DNA of 64,000 nt. It comes from JBBRVW01 sp038246545 (lineage in GTDB: Bacteria > Actinomycetota > Actinomycetes > JACCUZ01). Made by a program: the position numbers and the translations under genes. The stretch is taken from positions 1 to 64,000 of the forward strand of contig JBBRVW010000001.1 in assembly GCA_038246545.1 (NCBI GenBank). Direction: 5' to 3'. A model generated the notes under the pieces. That model saw only the letters and a program-made list of their open reading frames with translations, did no database searches and had not been told where the DNA came from. Shown in pieces: positions 39,772 to 49,122 of this stretch (position 1 is its first letter; the number at the start of each line of letters is the position of its first letter).

Positions 39772-41112
39772 TCAGCCGCGGACCACGTCGTACAACGCAG
39801 ACAGCGGGCCCTCGACCTGGTCGGCGTCACCGACGACGGTGGCCACGAGACGCGACGGCGAGAGCAGCCGCTGGGAGACCTCGTGCACGTCGGCCGGTGT
39901 GACCGCGAGCAGCGCCTCGGGGTGGTCGCGCAGCCAGGTGACGTCGAGCCCGTCGGCCAGCAGCACCGCGAGGGTGCCGGCCAGGCCCGCCTGCGTCGCC
40001 GTCGACAGCGCGAGGGTGCCGACCAGGTACTGCGCCGTCGCTGCGACCTCCTCGGCGCTCGGCGGCAGGCTGACCATCCGGCCCAGCTCGTAGCCGACCT
40101 CCACCATCGCCGGCGCAGTGACCTCGGTGGCCACGTCGGCGGCGGTCAGGAAGCACGAGGCGGCACCGCCGTGCCGGAGCGAGCTGCGAGGGCTGTACGT
40201 GTAGCCCTTGTCCTCACGGATGTTCATCGTGAGTCGCGACGAGAAGTAGCCGCCGAACAGCGCGTTGGCCAGCTCGGCCGCGGCGTAGGACGGGTCGGTG
40301 CGGGCGACCGCGTCGCCGCCGATGCGCAGGTTCGACTGGACCGCTCCGGGCCGGTCCACGAGCCGCAGCGGACCTGGCACGGGGGCGGGCACCCTCGGCA
40401 CCCTCGTCGGTACGCCCTCGCCGTCCCAGCCGCCCAGCGCGGCGGCGACCTGGTCCAGCGCACGCGCCGGAGTGAGGTCGCCGACGAGAACCAGCAGGCT
40501 CCCGGTCGGCCGCATCCGCCGCGTGTGCGCGGCGCGCAACGACGAGGCAGACACACCCAGCACGGCGTCGGCGCTGGGGTACTCGCTGCCGTAGACGTGG
40601 TCGCCGTACATCTGGTGCAGCCACGCCTCGTCCGCGATGACACCCGGCTGCGACATGGCCCGGCGGAGATGGTCGGCGAGCCGGTGCGACTCTCCCTCGA
40701 CCTGCTGGGCGGGATAGCGGGCCGACGTGACGACTTCGGCGAGCAGCGCGAGGAGGTCCTTGAGACCGGTGCGCAGCGACTCGCCGGCGACCACCAGCCG
40801 GTCGGCGTCGCCGCTGACCCGCAGGGAGCCACCGATGCGCTGGAGCGCCTCGGCGAGCTCGCCCTGTGACCGCTCGGCGGTCCCGAGGAGCATCGTGCGC
40901 TCCAGCATCGCTGCCTTCGCGAGGTCGGCGCCCTTGCGGACGGCCGAGGGCACGCGCAGCCGGACCTGCACCACCGGCACGCTGGGCCGGCGGACCGCGA
41001 CGACGCGGAGGCCGGACGGCAGCACTCGTTCCGCGACCGTGGGCAGCTTGGCCTTGCGAGGCCGCGCGAGCGCGGGGACCGGTCGCGGCGTGAACGACTT
41101 GCGCCGGCTCAC
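39772..41112 (-). CDS. M16 family peptidase-like protein, non-catalytic partner
   Basis: A 446-residue M16-fold protein that lacks the HxxEH zinc motif: the corresponding region reads AAMLERTMLLGTAERSQGEL. The substrate-binding part of M16 partners is present, with the RxxxY-like NIREDKGYTYSPRSSLRHGG in the second half. It is encoded with a 4-bp overlap after the catalytic M16 gene, and the two probably form a heterodimer like bacterial and mitochondrial processing peptidases. The basic first 25 residues may be disordered. Confidence 0.88.
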   Translation of the reverse strand: MSRRKSFTPRPVPALARPRKAKLPTVAERVLPSGLRVVAVRRPSVPVVQVRLRVPSAVRKGADLAKAAMLERTMLLGTAERSQGELAEALQRIGGSLRVSGDADRLVVAGESLRTGLKDLLALLAEVVTSARYPAQQVEGESHRLADHLRRAMSQPGVIADEAWLHQMYGDHVYGSEYPSADAVLGVSASSLRAAHTRRMRPTGSLLVLVGDLTPARALDQVAAALGGWDGEGVPTRVPRVPAPVPGPLRLVDRPGAVQSNLRIGGDAVARTDPSYAAAELANALFGGYFSSRLTMNIREDKGYTYSPRSSLRHGGAASCFLTAADVATEVTAPAMVEVGYELGRMVSLPPSAEEVAATAQYLVGTLALSTATQAGLAGTLAVLLADGLDVTWLRDHPEALLAVTPADVHEVSQRLLSPSRLVATVVGDADQVEGPLSALYDVVRG

Positions 41113-42413
41113 TTCGCACCACCGGCGACGAGGTCGAGGCGGGCGCGGGCGCTTGGCCGGAGCGACGCGGCAGCCGCCGCGACCTGCTCGCCGGTGACCG
41201 CGCCGAGCAGTGCCGGCATCTCCCCCACGAGCTCGGCGCGTCCGCGCTGCTGCTCGTACGACGCCATGGCGAGCGTCCTGGACATCACGTGGTCGGAGCC
41301 CTGCAGCAGGGCCGACGAGAGCCGGGCCTGCACCCGCTCGAGCTCGTCGAACGGGACCCCGTCGGTGGCGACCCGGTCGAGCTCCTCGTCGACGGCGTTG
41401 ACCACTGCGTCGGTCGTCACCTCGTCGGAGTGGTGCGCCTCGATGAGGAGGGCGGTGGGGTTGCGCACGTCGAACGCGTCCTCCATGAACGACACGTGCG
41501 CGCCGACGTCGGTGGCGAGCCGGTCGTGCTGCACGAGCCGGCGCCGCAGCCGCGACGCGTCGCCGGTTGCCAGCACGGACGTGAGCACGACGTACGGGAG
41601 GTAGGCGTCGAGGTCGCCGGGGTCGGGCACCCGCCAGCCGAGCGCGACCGCGGGTGCCGGAGCTTGAGCGTCGACCTGCTCCTCGCGCCGCTCGGACGTG
41701 GGGGCGGGCTCGTCGAAGTCGGGTCGCTCGGGCACGGTCCGGCGCGGCACGTCGCCGAAGTGCGTGCGCACCATCTCCAGCGCCTTGTCGGGGTCGAAGT
41801 CGCCGCCGAGGCAGAGCACCGCGTTGCCTGGCGCGTAGTAGGTGTCGAAGAAGTCACGGGCGTCGTCGACGGTCGCGCCCTCGAGATCCTCGAAGCCGCC
41901 GTAGCCGTTGTGGGCGTTGGGGAACGTCTCGAACAGCACCGGAGGCAGCGTCAGCCACGGGAACCCGCCGTACGGCTGGTTCATGACGTTGACACGGATC
42001 TCCTCCTTGACCACCGCGAGCTGGTTGGCGAGGTTCTCCTCGGTGACCGCGGGTGAACGCATCCGGTCGGCCTCGAGGAACAGCGCCCGCTCGAGCGCGT
42101 TCGACGGCAGCGCCTCGAAGTAGTTCGTGTAGTCGAGCCGGGTCGAGCCGTTGAGGGTGCCACCGGAGGACTGCACGTACTTGACGTGGTCCATCTTCTG
42201 CAGCGACGCCGACCCCTGGAACATCAGGTGCTCGAAGAGGTGCGCAAAGCCGGTACGTCCCGCCGGCTCCGACCTGATGCCGACGTCGTAGTACACGGCC
42301 ACCGCCACGACCGGGGCCGAGCGGTCGGGGGCCAGGACGACGCGTAGTCCGTTGCGGAGCTTGGTGCGCTCCACGGCGTACGTCGTCGCGGGAGCAGCGG
42401 GGGTCGGAGCCAT
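41109..42413 (-). CDS. M16 family zinc metallopeptidase, catalytic subunit
   Basis: A 434-residue M16 peptidase with an intact inverted zinc motif HLFEH (His58, Glu61, His62) and the downstream glutamate in ENLANQLAVVKEEIRVN. ATG 42413 is chosen because similarity (TKLRNGLRVVLAPD) begins near residue 17. It should cleave short unfolded peptides, with the partner encoded next forming half of the chamber. The stop overlaps the partner's start by 4 bp. It is divergent from the M3 peptidase gene, with 104 bp between starts. Confidence 0.92.
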   Translation of the reverse strand: MAPTPAAPATTYAVERTKLRNGLRVVLAPDRSAPVVAVAVYYDVGIRSEPAGRTGFAHLFEHLMFQGSASLQKMDHVKYVQSSGGTLNGSTRLDYTNYFEALPSNALERALFLEADRMRSPAVTEENLANQLAVVKEEIRVNVMNQPYGGFPWLTLPPVLFETFPNAHNGYGGFEDLEGATVDDARDFFDTYYAPGNAVLCLGGDFDPDKALEMVRTHFGDVPRRTVPERPDFDEPAPTSERREEQVDAQAPAPAVALGWRVPDPGDLDAYLPYVVLTSVLATGDASRLRRRLVQHDRLATDVGAHVSFMEDAFDVRNPTALLIEAHHSDEVTTDAVVNAVDEELDRVATDGVPFDELERVQARLSSALLQGSDHVMSRTLAMASYEQQRGRAELVGEMPALLGAVTGEQVAAAAASLRPSARARLDLVAGGAK

Positions 42414-42517
42414 GCGGGCGACCGTACCCCGCCGCTGCGGCTCCGCACCGGGCGCCCGGTCCGCGCCGCGCGGTCGTAGTGTCGGGCGTCGATACACCGC
42501 GGACGAGGGGAGCACAG

Positions 42518-44476
42518 GTGCTGCACGACTACCGGACCGTGACCGCCACGGGGGTCGACCGCGACCTCGCCGACGGCCTCGCCGACCTCGACGGCCGGGT
42601 CGGCTCCCTGACCGCGTCGCCGCCGGGCTCCCTGCTCGAGGTCGTGAGGATGCTCGACGACATCTGCGGCACGGCCGAGGACCTGGTGGGGCGGGCGGCG
42701 TTCGTCGGCTGGGTGCACCCGGACGCGGCGGTGCGAGACGCCGGGCAGAAGGCGTATGCCGAGCTGTCCGCATGGCGCGCGGGCCTGCCGCTGCGCGACG
42801 ACGTCGCGGCCGTCGTCCTCGGCCGCGACGCGGAGGCGGCGCCGGGCGACCCGGAGGACGCGTGGCGGGTGGCGCGCTGGACGCGGGACCTGCGCCGCAG
42901 CGGGCACGCGCTGCCCGCGGCCGACCGCGCCCGGGCGCGCGAGCTGCACGACCGGCTGTCGGCCGTCGAGGCGGTGTTCGACGTCAACATCGCCGACGAC
43001 ACCGAGGGGCTCGAGCTGACCCGGGAGGAGCTCGACGGCCTGCCGGACACCTTCGTCGACGGCCTGCGCGCCGGGTCGGCACCGGGCACGTATGCCGTGT
43101 CGCTCGACTACCCGGAGCTGCGGCCGTTCCTCGCCCAGGGCCGGCGCCGGGACCTGCGGGAGCGGCTGCTCCGCCGGTCGCGCGACCGCGGTGCCGCGGC
43201 CAACCGGCCGCTGGTGGCGGAGGGTCTTGCCGTACGCCGCGAGCTGGCCGCCCTGCTCGGCTACCCGTCGTGGGCGCACTACGCCACCGAGGTGCGGATG
43301 GCCGGCAGCCCCGAACGGGCCCGAGGGCTGCTCGACCAGCTCACCGCCGCGCTGGACGGCCCGGTCGCCGCGGAGAACACCGAGCTTCGCGACCTGCTCA
43401 TCGAGGACGGTGCGCCCACCGACGTACGCCTCGAGCAGTGGGACCTCGACTACACGCGCCGGATCCGGTCGGAGCGCCGTTTCGGGATGGACCCGGCGGT
43501 GCTGGCGGAGTACTTCCCCGTCGACGCGGTGCTGGCGACGATGTTCGAGCTGATCGGGCGCCTGCTGGGACTGACGTTCCCCGAGGCGCCGATCGAGGAC
43601 GCCGCCACCTCGTGGCACGAGGACGTCACGCTGCGCGAGGTCCGGGACGCGGACGGGACCCTGCTCGGCCGGGTGTACCTGGACCTGTTCCCGCGCGAGG
43701 GGAAGTTCAGCCACGCCGCGGCGTTCGACCTGGTGCGGCCGCGACGCGCGCCGGACGGCAGCCGGAGCCCCGGGCTCACCGCGTTGGTCACGAACTTCTC
43801 GCCGCCGCGCGACGGGCGGCCGGCCCTGCTGCGCCACGACGAGATGGAGACGCTGTTCCACGAGCTGGGCCACGTCATCCACCAGAACGTCACCACGGGC
43901 CGCTACTCCGCGTTCGCCGGGACCACGACGGAGGGCGACTTCGTCGAGGCACCGAGCCAGCTGATGGAGCGGTGGGCGTGGGAACCGTCGGTGATCACCG
44001 GCATCGCGCGGCACTGGAGCACCGGCGCGCCGCTGGACCCCGACGTCGTCGAGCGGCTCACCCACGCCCGGTTCGCCGGAGCGCTCGGCCGCACCGCCCG
44101 CGGCCTTTCCCTGAGTCGGCTCGACCTCGCCCTGCACGAGGCGACCGAGGATGTCGACCTCGACGAGGCCACCCGCACCGCGGAGGCCGTCCTGCAGCTG
44201 CCGTACCTCGACGACACCTTCTTCCTCGGGTCCTTCGGCCACCTCTTCGGCGGCTACGACGCCGGCTACTACGGCTACCTGTGGGCCGAGGTGATCGGCG
44301 ACGACATGGTCGGACGGTTCGAGCGGGAAGGGATCCTCGACCCCGAGGTCGGCCGGGCGTTTCGCACGTCGGTGCTGGAGCCGGGCGGCTCACGCGACGG
44401 CGACGACCTGGTCGAGGCGTTCCTCGGCCGGCCCGCCGACCCGCAGTCGTACCTCCGCGCCCGCGGCTGGGCGTAG
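42518..44476 (+). CDS. M3 family oligopeptidase
   Basis: A 652-residue thimet-type metallopeptidase. The zinc motif HELGH lies at residues 448-452, within METLFHELGHVIHQN, and the family glutamate follows in TEGDFVEAPSQLMERW. Further blocks are FSPPRDGRPALLRHDE and FGGYDAGYYGYLWAEV near the C terminus. It degrades short cytoplasmic peptides. GTG 42518 is used; a start 13 codons upstream is possible. With the M16 pair next door it makes a small peptide-recycling group. Confidence 0.92.
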   Translation: MLHDYRTVTATGVDRDLADGLADLDGRVGSLTASPPGSLLEVVRMLDDICGTAEDLVGRAAFVGWVHPDAAVRDAGQKAYAELSAWRAGLPLRDDVAAVVLGRDAEAAPGDPEDAWRVARWTRDLRRSGHALPAADRARARELHDRLSAVEAVFDVNIADDTEGLELTREELDGLPDTFVDGLRAGSAPGTYAVSLDYPELRPFLAQGRRRDLRERLLRRSRDRGAAANRPLVAEGLAVRRELAALLGYPSWAHYATEVRMAGSPERARGLLDQLTAALDGPVAAENTELRDLLIEDGAPTDVRLEQWDLDYTRRIRSERRFGMDPAVLAEYFPVDAVLATMFELIGRLLGLTFPEAPIEDAATSWHEDVTLREVRDADGTLLGRVYLDLFPREGKFSHAAAFDLVRPRRAPDGSRSPGLTALVTNFSPPRDGRPALLRHDEMETLFHELGHVIHQNVTTGRYSAFAGTTTEGDFVEAPSQLMERWAWEPSVITGIARHWSTGAPLDPDVVERLTHARFAGALGRTARGLSLSRLDLALHEATEDVDLDEATRTAEAVLQLPYLDDTFFLGSFGHLFGGYDAGYYGYLWAEVIGDDMVGRFEREGILDPEVGRAFRTSVLEPGGSRDGDDLVEAFLGRPADPQSYLRARGWA

Positions 44477-44529
44477 CGCCCCGTCCGGGCCGCCCCCCGT
44501 GGCCGGGCTCGAGGGGGTGGGGGTGAGGG

Positions 44530-44865
44530 TCAGGTGCCGTCCCAGCGGGCCCGGCGCAGGTCGACCCGGGTGCCGTCGGGACGCAGCGGGGTCCCCTCGG
44601 CGCGGAGGTGGGCCAGGCACTCGGCCTCCTTGCCCGGCGGGGGCGACCCGTCGGCGTGCAGGACCCGCCACCACGGCACGTCCCCGGCGCTGCGCGACAT
44701 CGCCCGGCCGACCTGGCGCGGGCCGCCGGCTGCGAGGTACTCCGCCACGTCGCCGTAGGTCATGACCCGTCCCGGCGGGATGAGGGACACCACCTCGAGC
44801 ACCCGCTCGTCGTACGGCAGGTCGGCGGCCACCGGTGACCCGTCGTCCGGGCCGCGGCGGGTCAC
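44530..44865 (-). CDS. Alkyltransferase-like protein (MGMT family, no Cys)
   Basis: A 111-residue protein with the DNA-binding domain of O6-alkylguanine-DNA alkyltransferases (IPPGRVMTYGDVAEYL and QVGRAMSRSAGDVPWWRVLHADG split around it). The catalytic PCHR motif is replaced by PWWRV at residues 64-68. ATL proteins bind O6-alkylguanine without repairing it and hand the lesion to nucleotide excision repair. The neighbourhood agrees with Rv3204. The stop of the next gene upstream on this strand (44870) is 4 bp before the start. Confidence 0.88.
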   Translation of the reverse strand: MTRRGPDDGSPVAADLPYDERVLEVVSLIPPGRVMTYGDVAEYLAAGGPRQVGRAMSRSAGDVPWWRVLHADGSPPPGKEAECLAHLRAEGTPLRPDGTRVDLRRARWDGT

Positions 44866-44869
44866 CCGC

Positions 44870-45670
44870 TCACCCGCTCAGCCCGCGGACCAGCTCGACG
44901 AGATCCGCTGCCACCCGCTCCGGCTGCTCCCACAGCACGAGGTGGCCGGTGCCCCCGTACACGCGCAGCTCCGCCCCGGGGATGGCAGCCACCATCCTCT
45001 CCTCGTCCGCCCGCGAGAGCACCTCGTCCCGATCGCCCCAGAGCACGACGGTCGGCGCCGCGACCCTCCCCGTCCCGCTCGGGGGCTCGGCGTCGAACAG
45101 CTCCGCCACGACGGCCCGCCAGACCCCCGCAGGCACCCGGGCTGCGTCCTCCACCATCTGCTGGACGAAGTCCGGCGGCAGGCTGCGCCCCATCGCGAAC
45201 GACTCGACCGACGCGCGGGCGAACGACCGCGGGACGGGGTCGGTCAGGGCGTCGGCGCCGCGGACCCACGCCGGCGCCGGGGCTCCCCGCAGGCTGCGCG
45301 GTGACCCGACGAGAAGCAGGGCGGACACCCGGTCGGGCCGGTCGACCGCGACCTGCTGCGCGACCAGGCCGCCGCTGGACGTGCCCGCGATCACGGCGCG
45401 GTCGATGCCGACAGCGTCCAGGACACCGACCACGTCGGCGGCGGCCTCGCCGAGCCGGTAGCCCTGCGCCGGCTTGTCCGCGTCGCCGTGCCCGCGCTGC
45501 GTCAGAGCAAGAGCACGCAGGTCGGCCGGGAGGCAGGTGAGCAACCGGCTCCAGGACCGCCAGGACTCGCCGACCGCGTGCAGCAGCACGACCGGCACGC
45601 CGGACGGGCTGCCCGACTCGACGTACGGCAACGTCGTTCCGTCCAGGAGCCGGACGGTCGAGGTCTTCAT
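44870..45670 (-). CDS. Alpha/beta hydrolase
   Basis: A 266-residue alpha/beta hydrolase. Strand and oxyanion region VVLLHAVGESWRSW, nucleophile elbow IAGTSSGGLVAQQ, acid-loop WGDRDEVLSRADEER and catalytic His in GTGHLVLWEQPERV are all present. No lid or signal peptide is obvious. Substrate unknown. ATG 45670 gives the usual N terminus (TVRLLDGTTLPYVESG). It is the upstream neighbour of the ATL gene on the same strand. Confidence 0.87.
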   Translation of the reverse strand: MKTSTVRLLDGTTLPYVESGSPSGVPVVLLHAVGESWRSWSRLLTCLPADLRALALTQRGHGDADKPAQGYRLGEAAADVVGVLDAVGIDRAVIAGTSSGGLVAQQVAVDRPDRVSALLLVGSPRSLRGAPAPAWVRGADALTDPVPRSFARASVESFAMGRSLPPDFVQQMVEDAARVPAGVWRAVVAELFDAEPPSGTGRVAAPTVVLWGDRDEVLSRADEERMVAAIPGAELRVYGGTGHLVLWEQPERVAADLVELVRGLSG

Positions 45671-45738
45671 CCTCCGATGATGCTCGCCGGCGTCCTCGGA
45701 GGTGCGGCCGGCCGGCTGCCGCAAGGCCGACCGTCGCG

Positions 45739-46083
45739 TCAGCCGGGGCCGAAACGCTCGCGATGGTCGGCCGGCACCAGGCCGAGGTACGCCGGGTTCT
45801 CGGCGAGCCACGACCGCACGAACGGGCAGTACGGCAGCACCGACCCGCCACGCGACCGGATCTCGTCGAGCGCGGCCTCGACCAGCCGGCCGGCCAGCCC
45901 GCGGTGCGCGAACGGCGGGCCGACCTCGGTGTGGTCGAGGGCGTACGCGCCGGCGCCGAGCTCGCGGTAGGCGAGGAAGCCGGCGAGGTCGTCGCCCAGC
46001 CAGATCTCGAACCGGTGCGCCGCCGGGTTGTCCCGGGCGACGACGTCGTCGTCGTCCTGCTGCTCGAGCGGGCCGGCTGCCAT
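45739..46083 (-). CDS. GNAT-type N-acetyltransferase (YjdJ-like)
   Basis: A 114-residue small acetyltransferase of the YjdJ-like group. It has RFEIWLGDDLAGFLAYRELG, DHTEVGPPFAHRGLAGRLVEAALDEI split across the acetyl-CoA-binding turn, and a C-terminal PYCPFVRSWLAENPAY. In this group the cysteine in YCPF is conserved. Its ATG shares one base with the moeZ stop (TGATG), so translation is probably coupled. Substrate unknown. Confidence 0.87.
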   Translation of the reverse strand: MAAGPLEQQDDDDVVARDNPAAHRFEIWLGDDLAGFLAYRELGAGAYALDHTEVGPPFAHRGLAGRLVEAALDEIRSRGGSVLPYCPFVRSWLAENPAYLGLVPADHRERFGPG

Positions 46084-47279
46084 CAGTACGTGGGCAGGCT
46101 GGGGTCGATCTGGTTGGCCCAGGCCACGACCCCGCCACCGACGTGCACCGCGTCGGAGAAGCCCGCGCCCTTCAGGACCGCCAGCGCCTCCGCCGAGCGG
46201 GCACCGCTCTTGCAGTGCAGCACCACCGGCTTGTCCTGCGGCAGCTCGGAGAGGGCCTCGCCGCTGAGGATGCGGTCCTTGGGGATCAGTGTCGCGCCGG
46301 GGATCGACACGATCTCGAACTCGTTCGGCTCACGGACGTCGACGAGGTAGAAGTCCTTGCCGGCGTCCATCATCGCCTTGAGGTCGCGCACCGAGATGGT
46401 CGAGCCCTTGGCGGCCTCGGCGGCCTCCTCGCTGATGGTTCCGCAGAACGCCTCGTAGTCGATCAGACCGGTCTCACGGGTGATCTCCGGGTTCTTCCCG
46501 CAGACCACGCACTCGGGGTCCTTGCGGACCTTCACCGTGCGGTAGCTCATCTCGAGGGCGTCGTAGACCATCAGCCGGCCGACCAGCGGGTCGCCGATGC
46601 CGGCGATCAGCTTGATCGCCTCGTTGACCTGGATCGAGCCGATCGAGGCGCACAGCACGCCGAGCACGCCGCCCTCGGCGCACGACGGCACCATGCCGGG
46701 CGGCGGAGGCTCCGGGTAGAGGCAGCGGTAGCAGGGCCCGTGCTCAGCCCAGAAGACCGAGGCCTGACCGTCGAAGCGGTAGATCGAGCCCCAGACGTAG
46801 GGCTTCCCGAGCAGCACCGCCGCGTCGTTGACGAGGTAGCGGGTGGCGAAGTTGTCCGTGCCGTCGACGATGAGGTCGTAGGGCCGGAACACGTCGAAGA
46901 CGTTGGTCGAGTCGAGCCGCTCCGCGTGCAGCACCACCTCGACGAACGGGTTGGCCTCCTCGATCGACTCCTTGGCCGACAGGGCCTTGGACTTCCCGAT
47001 GTCGGACTGCCCGTGGATGATCTGACGCTGGAGGTTCGACTCGTCGACGACGTCGAAGTCCACGATGCCGAGGGTGCCCACGCCGGCCGCGGCGAGGTAG
47101 AGCAGGGCGGGCGAGCCGAGGCCGCCGGCACCGACGACGAGCACCCTGGCGTTCTTCAGTCGCTTCTGGCCGGTCATGCCGACGTCGGGAATGATCAGGT
47201 GGCGGGAGTAGCGGCGCACCTCGTCGATCGTGAGCTCGTCAGCGGGCTCGACGAGGGCAGGCAGCGTCTCGGCTGGCAC
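46083..47279 (-). CDS. moeZ: MoeZ: adenylyltransferase and sulfurtransferase
   Basis: A 398-residue fusion of a ThiF/MoeB E1-like domain and a C-terminal rhodanese. The nucleotide-binding GAGGLG is at residues 50-55, the zinc cysteines are in CYRCLYPEPPP and CVVCGK, and the rhodanese active-site cysteine is Cys356 in the loop CKSGARS. MoeZ activates the C termini of small sulfur carriers (MoaD, CysO, ThiS-type) and loads sulfur on them. moaE is in this window but moaD is not. The short GNAT gene follows with a 1-base overlap. Confidence 0.94.
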   Translation of the reverse strand: MPAETLPALVEPADELTIDEVRRYSRHLIIPDVGMTGQKRLKNARVLVVGAGGLGSPALLYLAAAGVGTLGIVDFDVVDESNLQRQIIHGQSDIGKSKALSAKESIEEANPFVEVVLHAERLDSTNVFDVFRPYDLIVDGTDNFATRYLVNDAAVLLGKPYVWGSIYRFDGQASVFWAEHGPCYRCLYPEPPPPGMVPSCAEGGVLGVLCASIGSIQVNEAIKLIAGIGDPLVGRLMVYDALEMSYRTVKVRKDPECVVCGKNPEITRETGLIDYEAFCGTISEEAAEAAKGSTISVRDLKAMMDAGKDFYLVDVREPNEFEIVSIPGATLIPKDRILSGEALSELPQDKPVVLHCKSGARSAEALAVLKGAGFSDAVHVGGGVVAWANQIDPSLPTY

Positions 47280-47370
47280 GGTTCAGGTCCTCCCGGGGTG
47301 GCTCGTCTGCAGACCACCAGTCAACCCCGTCCGAGCCCGCCACCATTCCCCGCCTGCCAGCATGTGGGAC

Positions 47371-48063
47371 ATGCGCCCGGTGGTCGGCATCACGTCCTAC
47401 GTCGAGCAGGCGCGCTGGGGCGTCTGGGACGTCCCGGCGTCGGTCCTGCCGTTCAGCTACGTCGCGATGTTCGAGGCGGCGGGCGGCACCGCGGTGGTGC
47501 TGCCCCCCGGCGCCGCCAGCGACGCCGAGGTCCTGGAGCGGCTCGACGCGGTGGTCTTCGCCGGCGGTGCCGACCTCGACCCCGGCCTTTACGGCGAGGC
47601 ACCGCACCCCGAGACCACCGGACTTCGCCCCGAGCGCGACGCCGCCGAGGTGCCGCTGATGAGGGCCGCGCTGGACCGCGACATCCCGCTGCTCGGCATC
47701 TGCCGCGGCATGCAAGTGCTGTCGGTGGTGCGTGGTGGCTCGCTGGTGCAGCACCTTCCCGATGCCGTCGGCCACGAGCGGCACAGGCCGGCGCCCGGCA
47801 CCTACGGCCTGCACGACGTGCGGCTGCACCCCGGCTCGCTCGCGCACCGGCTGCTCGGCCCGCACGTCAGCGTGCCGTCGTACCACCACCAGGGTCTGGC
47901 CTCGGCGGGTGACCTCGACGTGACCGGCTGGGCGGACGACGACACCCCCGAGGTGGTCGAGGACCCGGGCAAGCGCTTCGCGCTCGGCGTGCTGTGGCAC
48001 CCCGAGGCCAGCGAGGACCTCCGGCTGTTCGAGGCCCTCGTCGCCGCGGCCGCCGGCTCCTGA
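47371..48063 (+). CDS. Gamma-glutamyl-type class I amidotransferase hydrolase (PuuD-like)
   Basis: A 230-residue class I glutamine amidotransferase-like hydrolase of the peptidase C26 group. The catalytic triad is Cys111 in LLGICRGMQ, His210 and Glu212 in LWHPEAS. Substrate-side blocks are FAGGADLDPGLYGE and VPSYHHQGLAS. PuuD releases GABA from gamma-glutamyl-GABA; close relatives split other gamma-glutamyl amides. It could complete the glutamylation pathway encoded at 51.8-57 kb, but it stands apart from it. Start taken at ATG 47371; ATG 47362 is possible. Confidence 0.85.
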   Translation: MRPVVGITSYVEQARWGVWDVPASVLPFSYVAMFEAAGGTAVVLPPGAASDAEVLERLDAVVFAGGADLDPGLYGEAPHPETTGLRPERDAAEVPLMRAALDRDIPLLGICRGMQVLSVVRGGSLVQHLPDAVGHERHRPAPGTYGLHDVRLHPGSLAHRLLGPHVSVPSYHHQGLASAGDLDVTGWADDDTPEVVEDPGKRFALGVLWHPEASEDLRLFEALVAAAAGS

Positions 48064-48177
48064 CCCGGGGACACCGCGCCGCGCACCGCCCTGCCGTCCC
48101 ACCGGGCGCTCGCACGAAGGAACCGAGCGGCGACGTGGGTCCGGGCGCACGACCGGGACGCCTCTAGGGTCGGGCGC

Positions 48178-49110
48178 ATGGCGACCACAGCAGCGACGAC
48201 CGAGGGCCACGCCGACTTCGAGGGCGACCGGACCTGGTACCGGGTGCACGGCGACCTGCCGGTCGACGCCGACGGGCCGGCGCCACTGGTGGTGCTGCAC
48301 GGCGGTCCCGGCGGCACCCACGACTACCTCACACCGCTGGCGGACCTCGCCGGCCGGCAGCACGGCGGTCGCGCGGTGGTGCTCTACGACCAGCTCGGCA
48401 ACGGTCGCTCGACCCACCACCGCGACCGCGGCGCCGACTTCTGGACCGTCGACCTGTTCGTCCGCGAGCTGGCGAACCTCGTCGACCACCTGGTGATCGG
48501 CGACCGCTACCACGTGCTCGGCCAGTCCTGGGGCGGTTTCCTGGCCCAGGAGCACGCCCTCACGACACCCGCAGGGTTGCGGTCGCTCGTGCTGTCGAAC
48601 ACCGCCGCGTCCTTCCCGGACTTCGTGTCCGAGGCGAACAGGCTTCGCCGAGACCTGCCGCCCGGTGTCGACGACACGCTGCGCCGCCATGAGGAGGCCG
48701 GCACCACCGACGACCCGGAGTACGCCGACGCCTGCCAGGTCTTCTACGCGCGGCACCTCTGCCGGCTCGACCCGTGGCCGCAGGGCGTCGTCGACGCCCT
48801 CGCCAAGATCGACGAGGACCCGACCGTCTACCACACGATGAACGGCCCGTCGGAGTTCCACGTGATCGGCTCGATCAAGGACTGGTCGTCGACCGACCGG
48901 CTCGACGGCATCGGTGTCCCGACCTACGTCGTGAGCGGCGAGCACGACGAGGCGACCCCGAGCCTGCAGGTGCCGCTGGTCGAGCGGATCCGGGCGGCCG
49001 GCAACCAGGTGGAGCAGACCGTGCTGCCCGGCTGCTCGCACCTGCCGATGTGGGAGCAGCCCGACACCTACCACGGGCTGGTCGCCGACTGGCTCGCCCG
49101 CCACGACTGA
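48178..49110 (+). CDS. Proline iminopeptidase-family alpha/beta hydrolase
   Basis: A 310-residue S33-type hydrolase. The oxyanion block VVLHGGPGGTHDYL, nucleophile elbow LGQSWGGFLAQEHAL, and late acid and histidine regions VVSGEHDEATPSL and GCSHLPMWEQPDTY fit the proline iminopeptidase/tricorn-associated F1 family. The cap domain (DFVSEANRLRRDLPPGVDD onward) is also typical. It probably removes N-terminal residues from peptides or acts on amino-acid amides. The VOC gene follows by 12 bp, so they are likely co-transcribed. Confidence 0.9.
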   Translation: MATTAATTEGHADFEGDRTWYRVHGDLPVDADGPAPLVVLHGGPGGTHDYLTPLADLAGRQHGGRAVVLYDQLGNGRSTHHRDRGADFWTVDLFVRELANLVDHLVIGDRYHVLGQSWGGFLAQEHALTTPAGLRSLVLSNTAASFPDFVSEANRLRRDLPPGVDDTLRRHEEAGTTDDPEYADACQVFYARHLCRLDPWPQGVVDALAKIDEDPTVYHTMNGPSEFHVIGSIKDWSSTDRLDGIGVPTYVVSGEHDEATPSLQVPLVERIRAAGNQVEQTVLPGCSHLPMWEQPDTYHGLVADWLARHD

Positions 49111-49122
49111 GGAGGGCACGCC

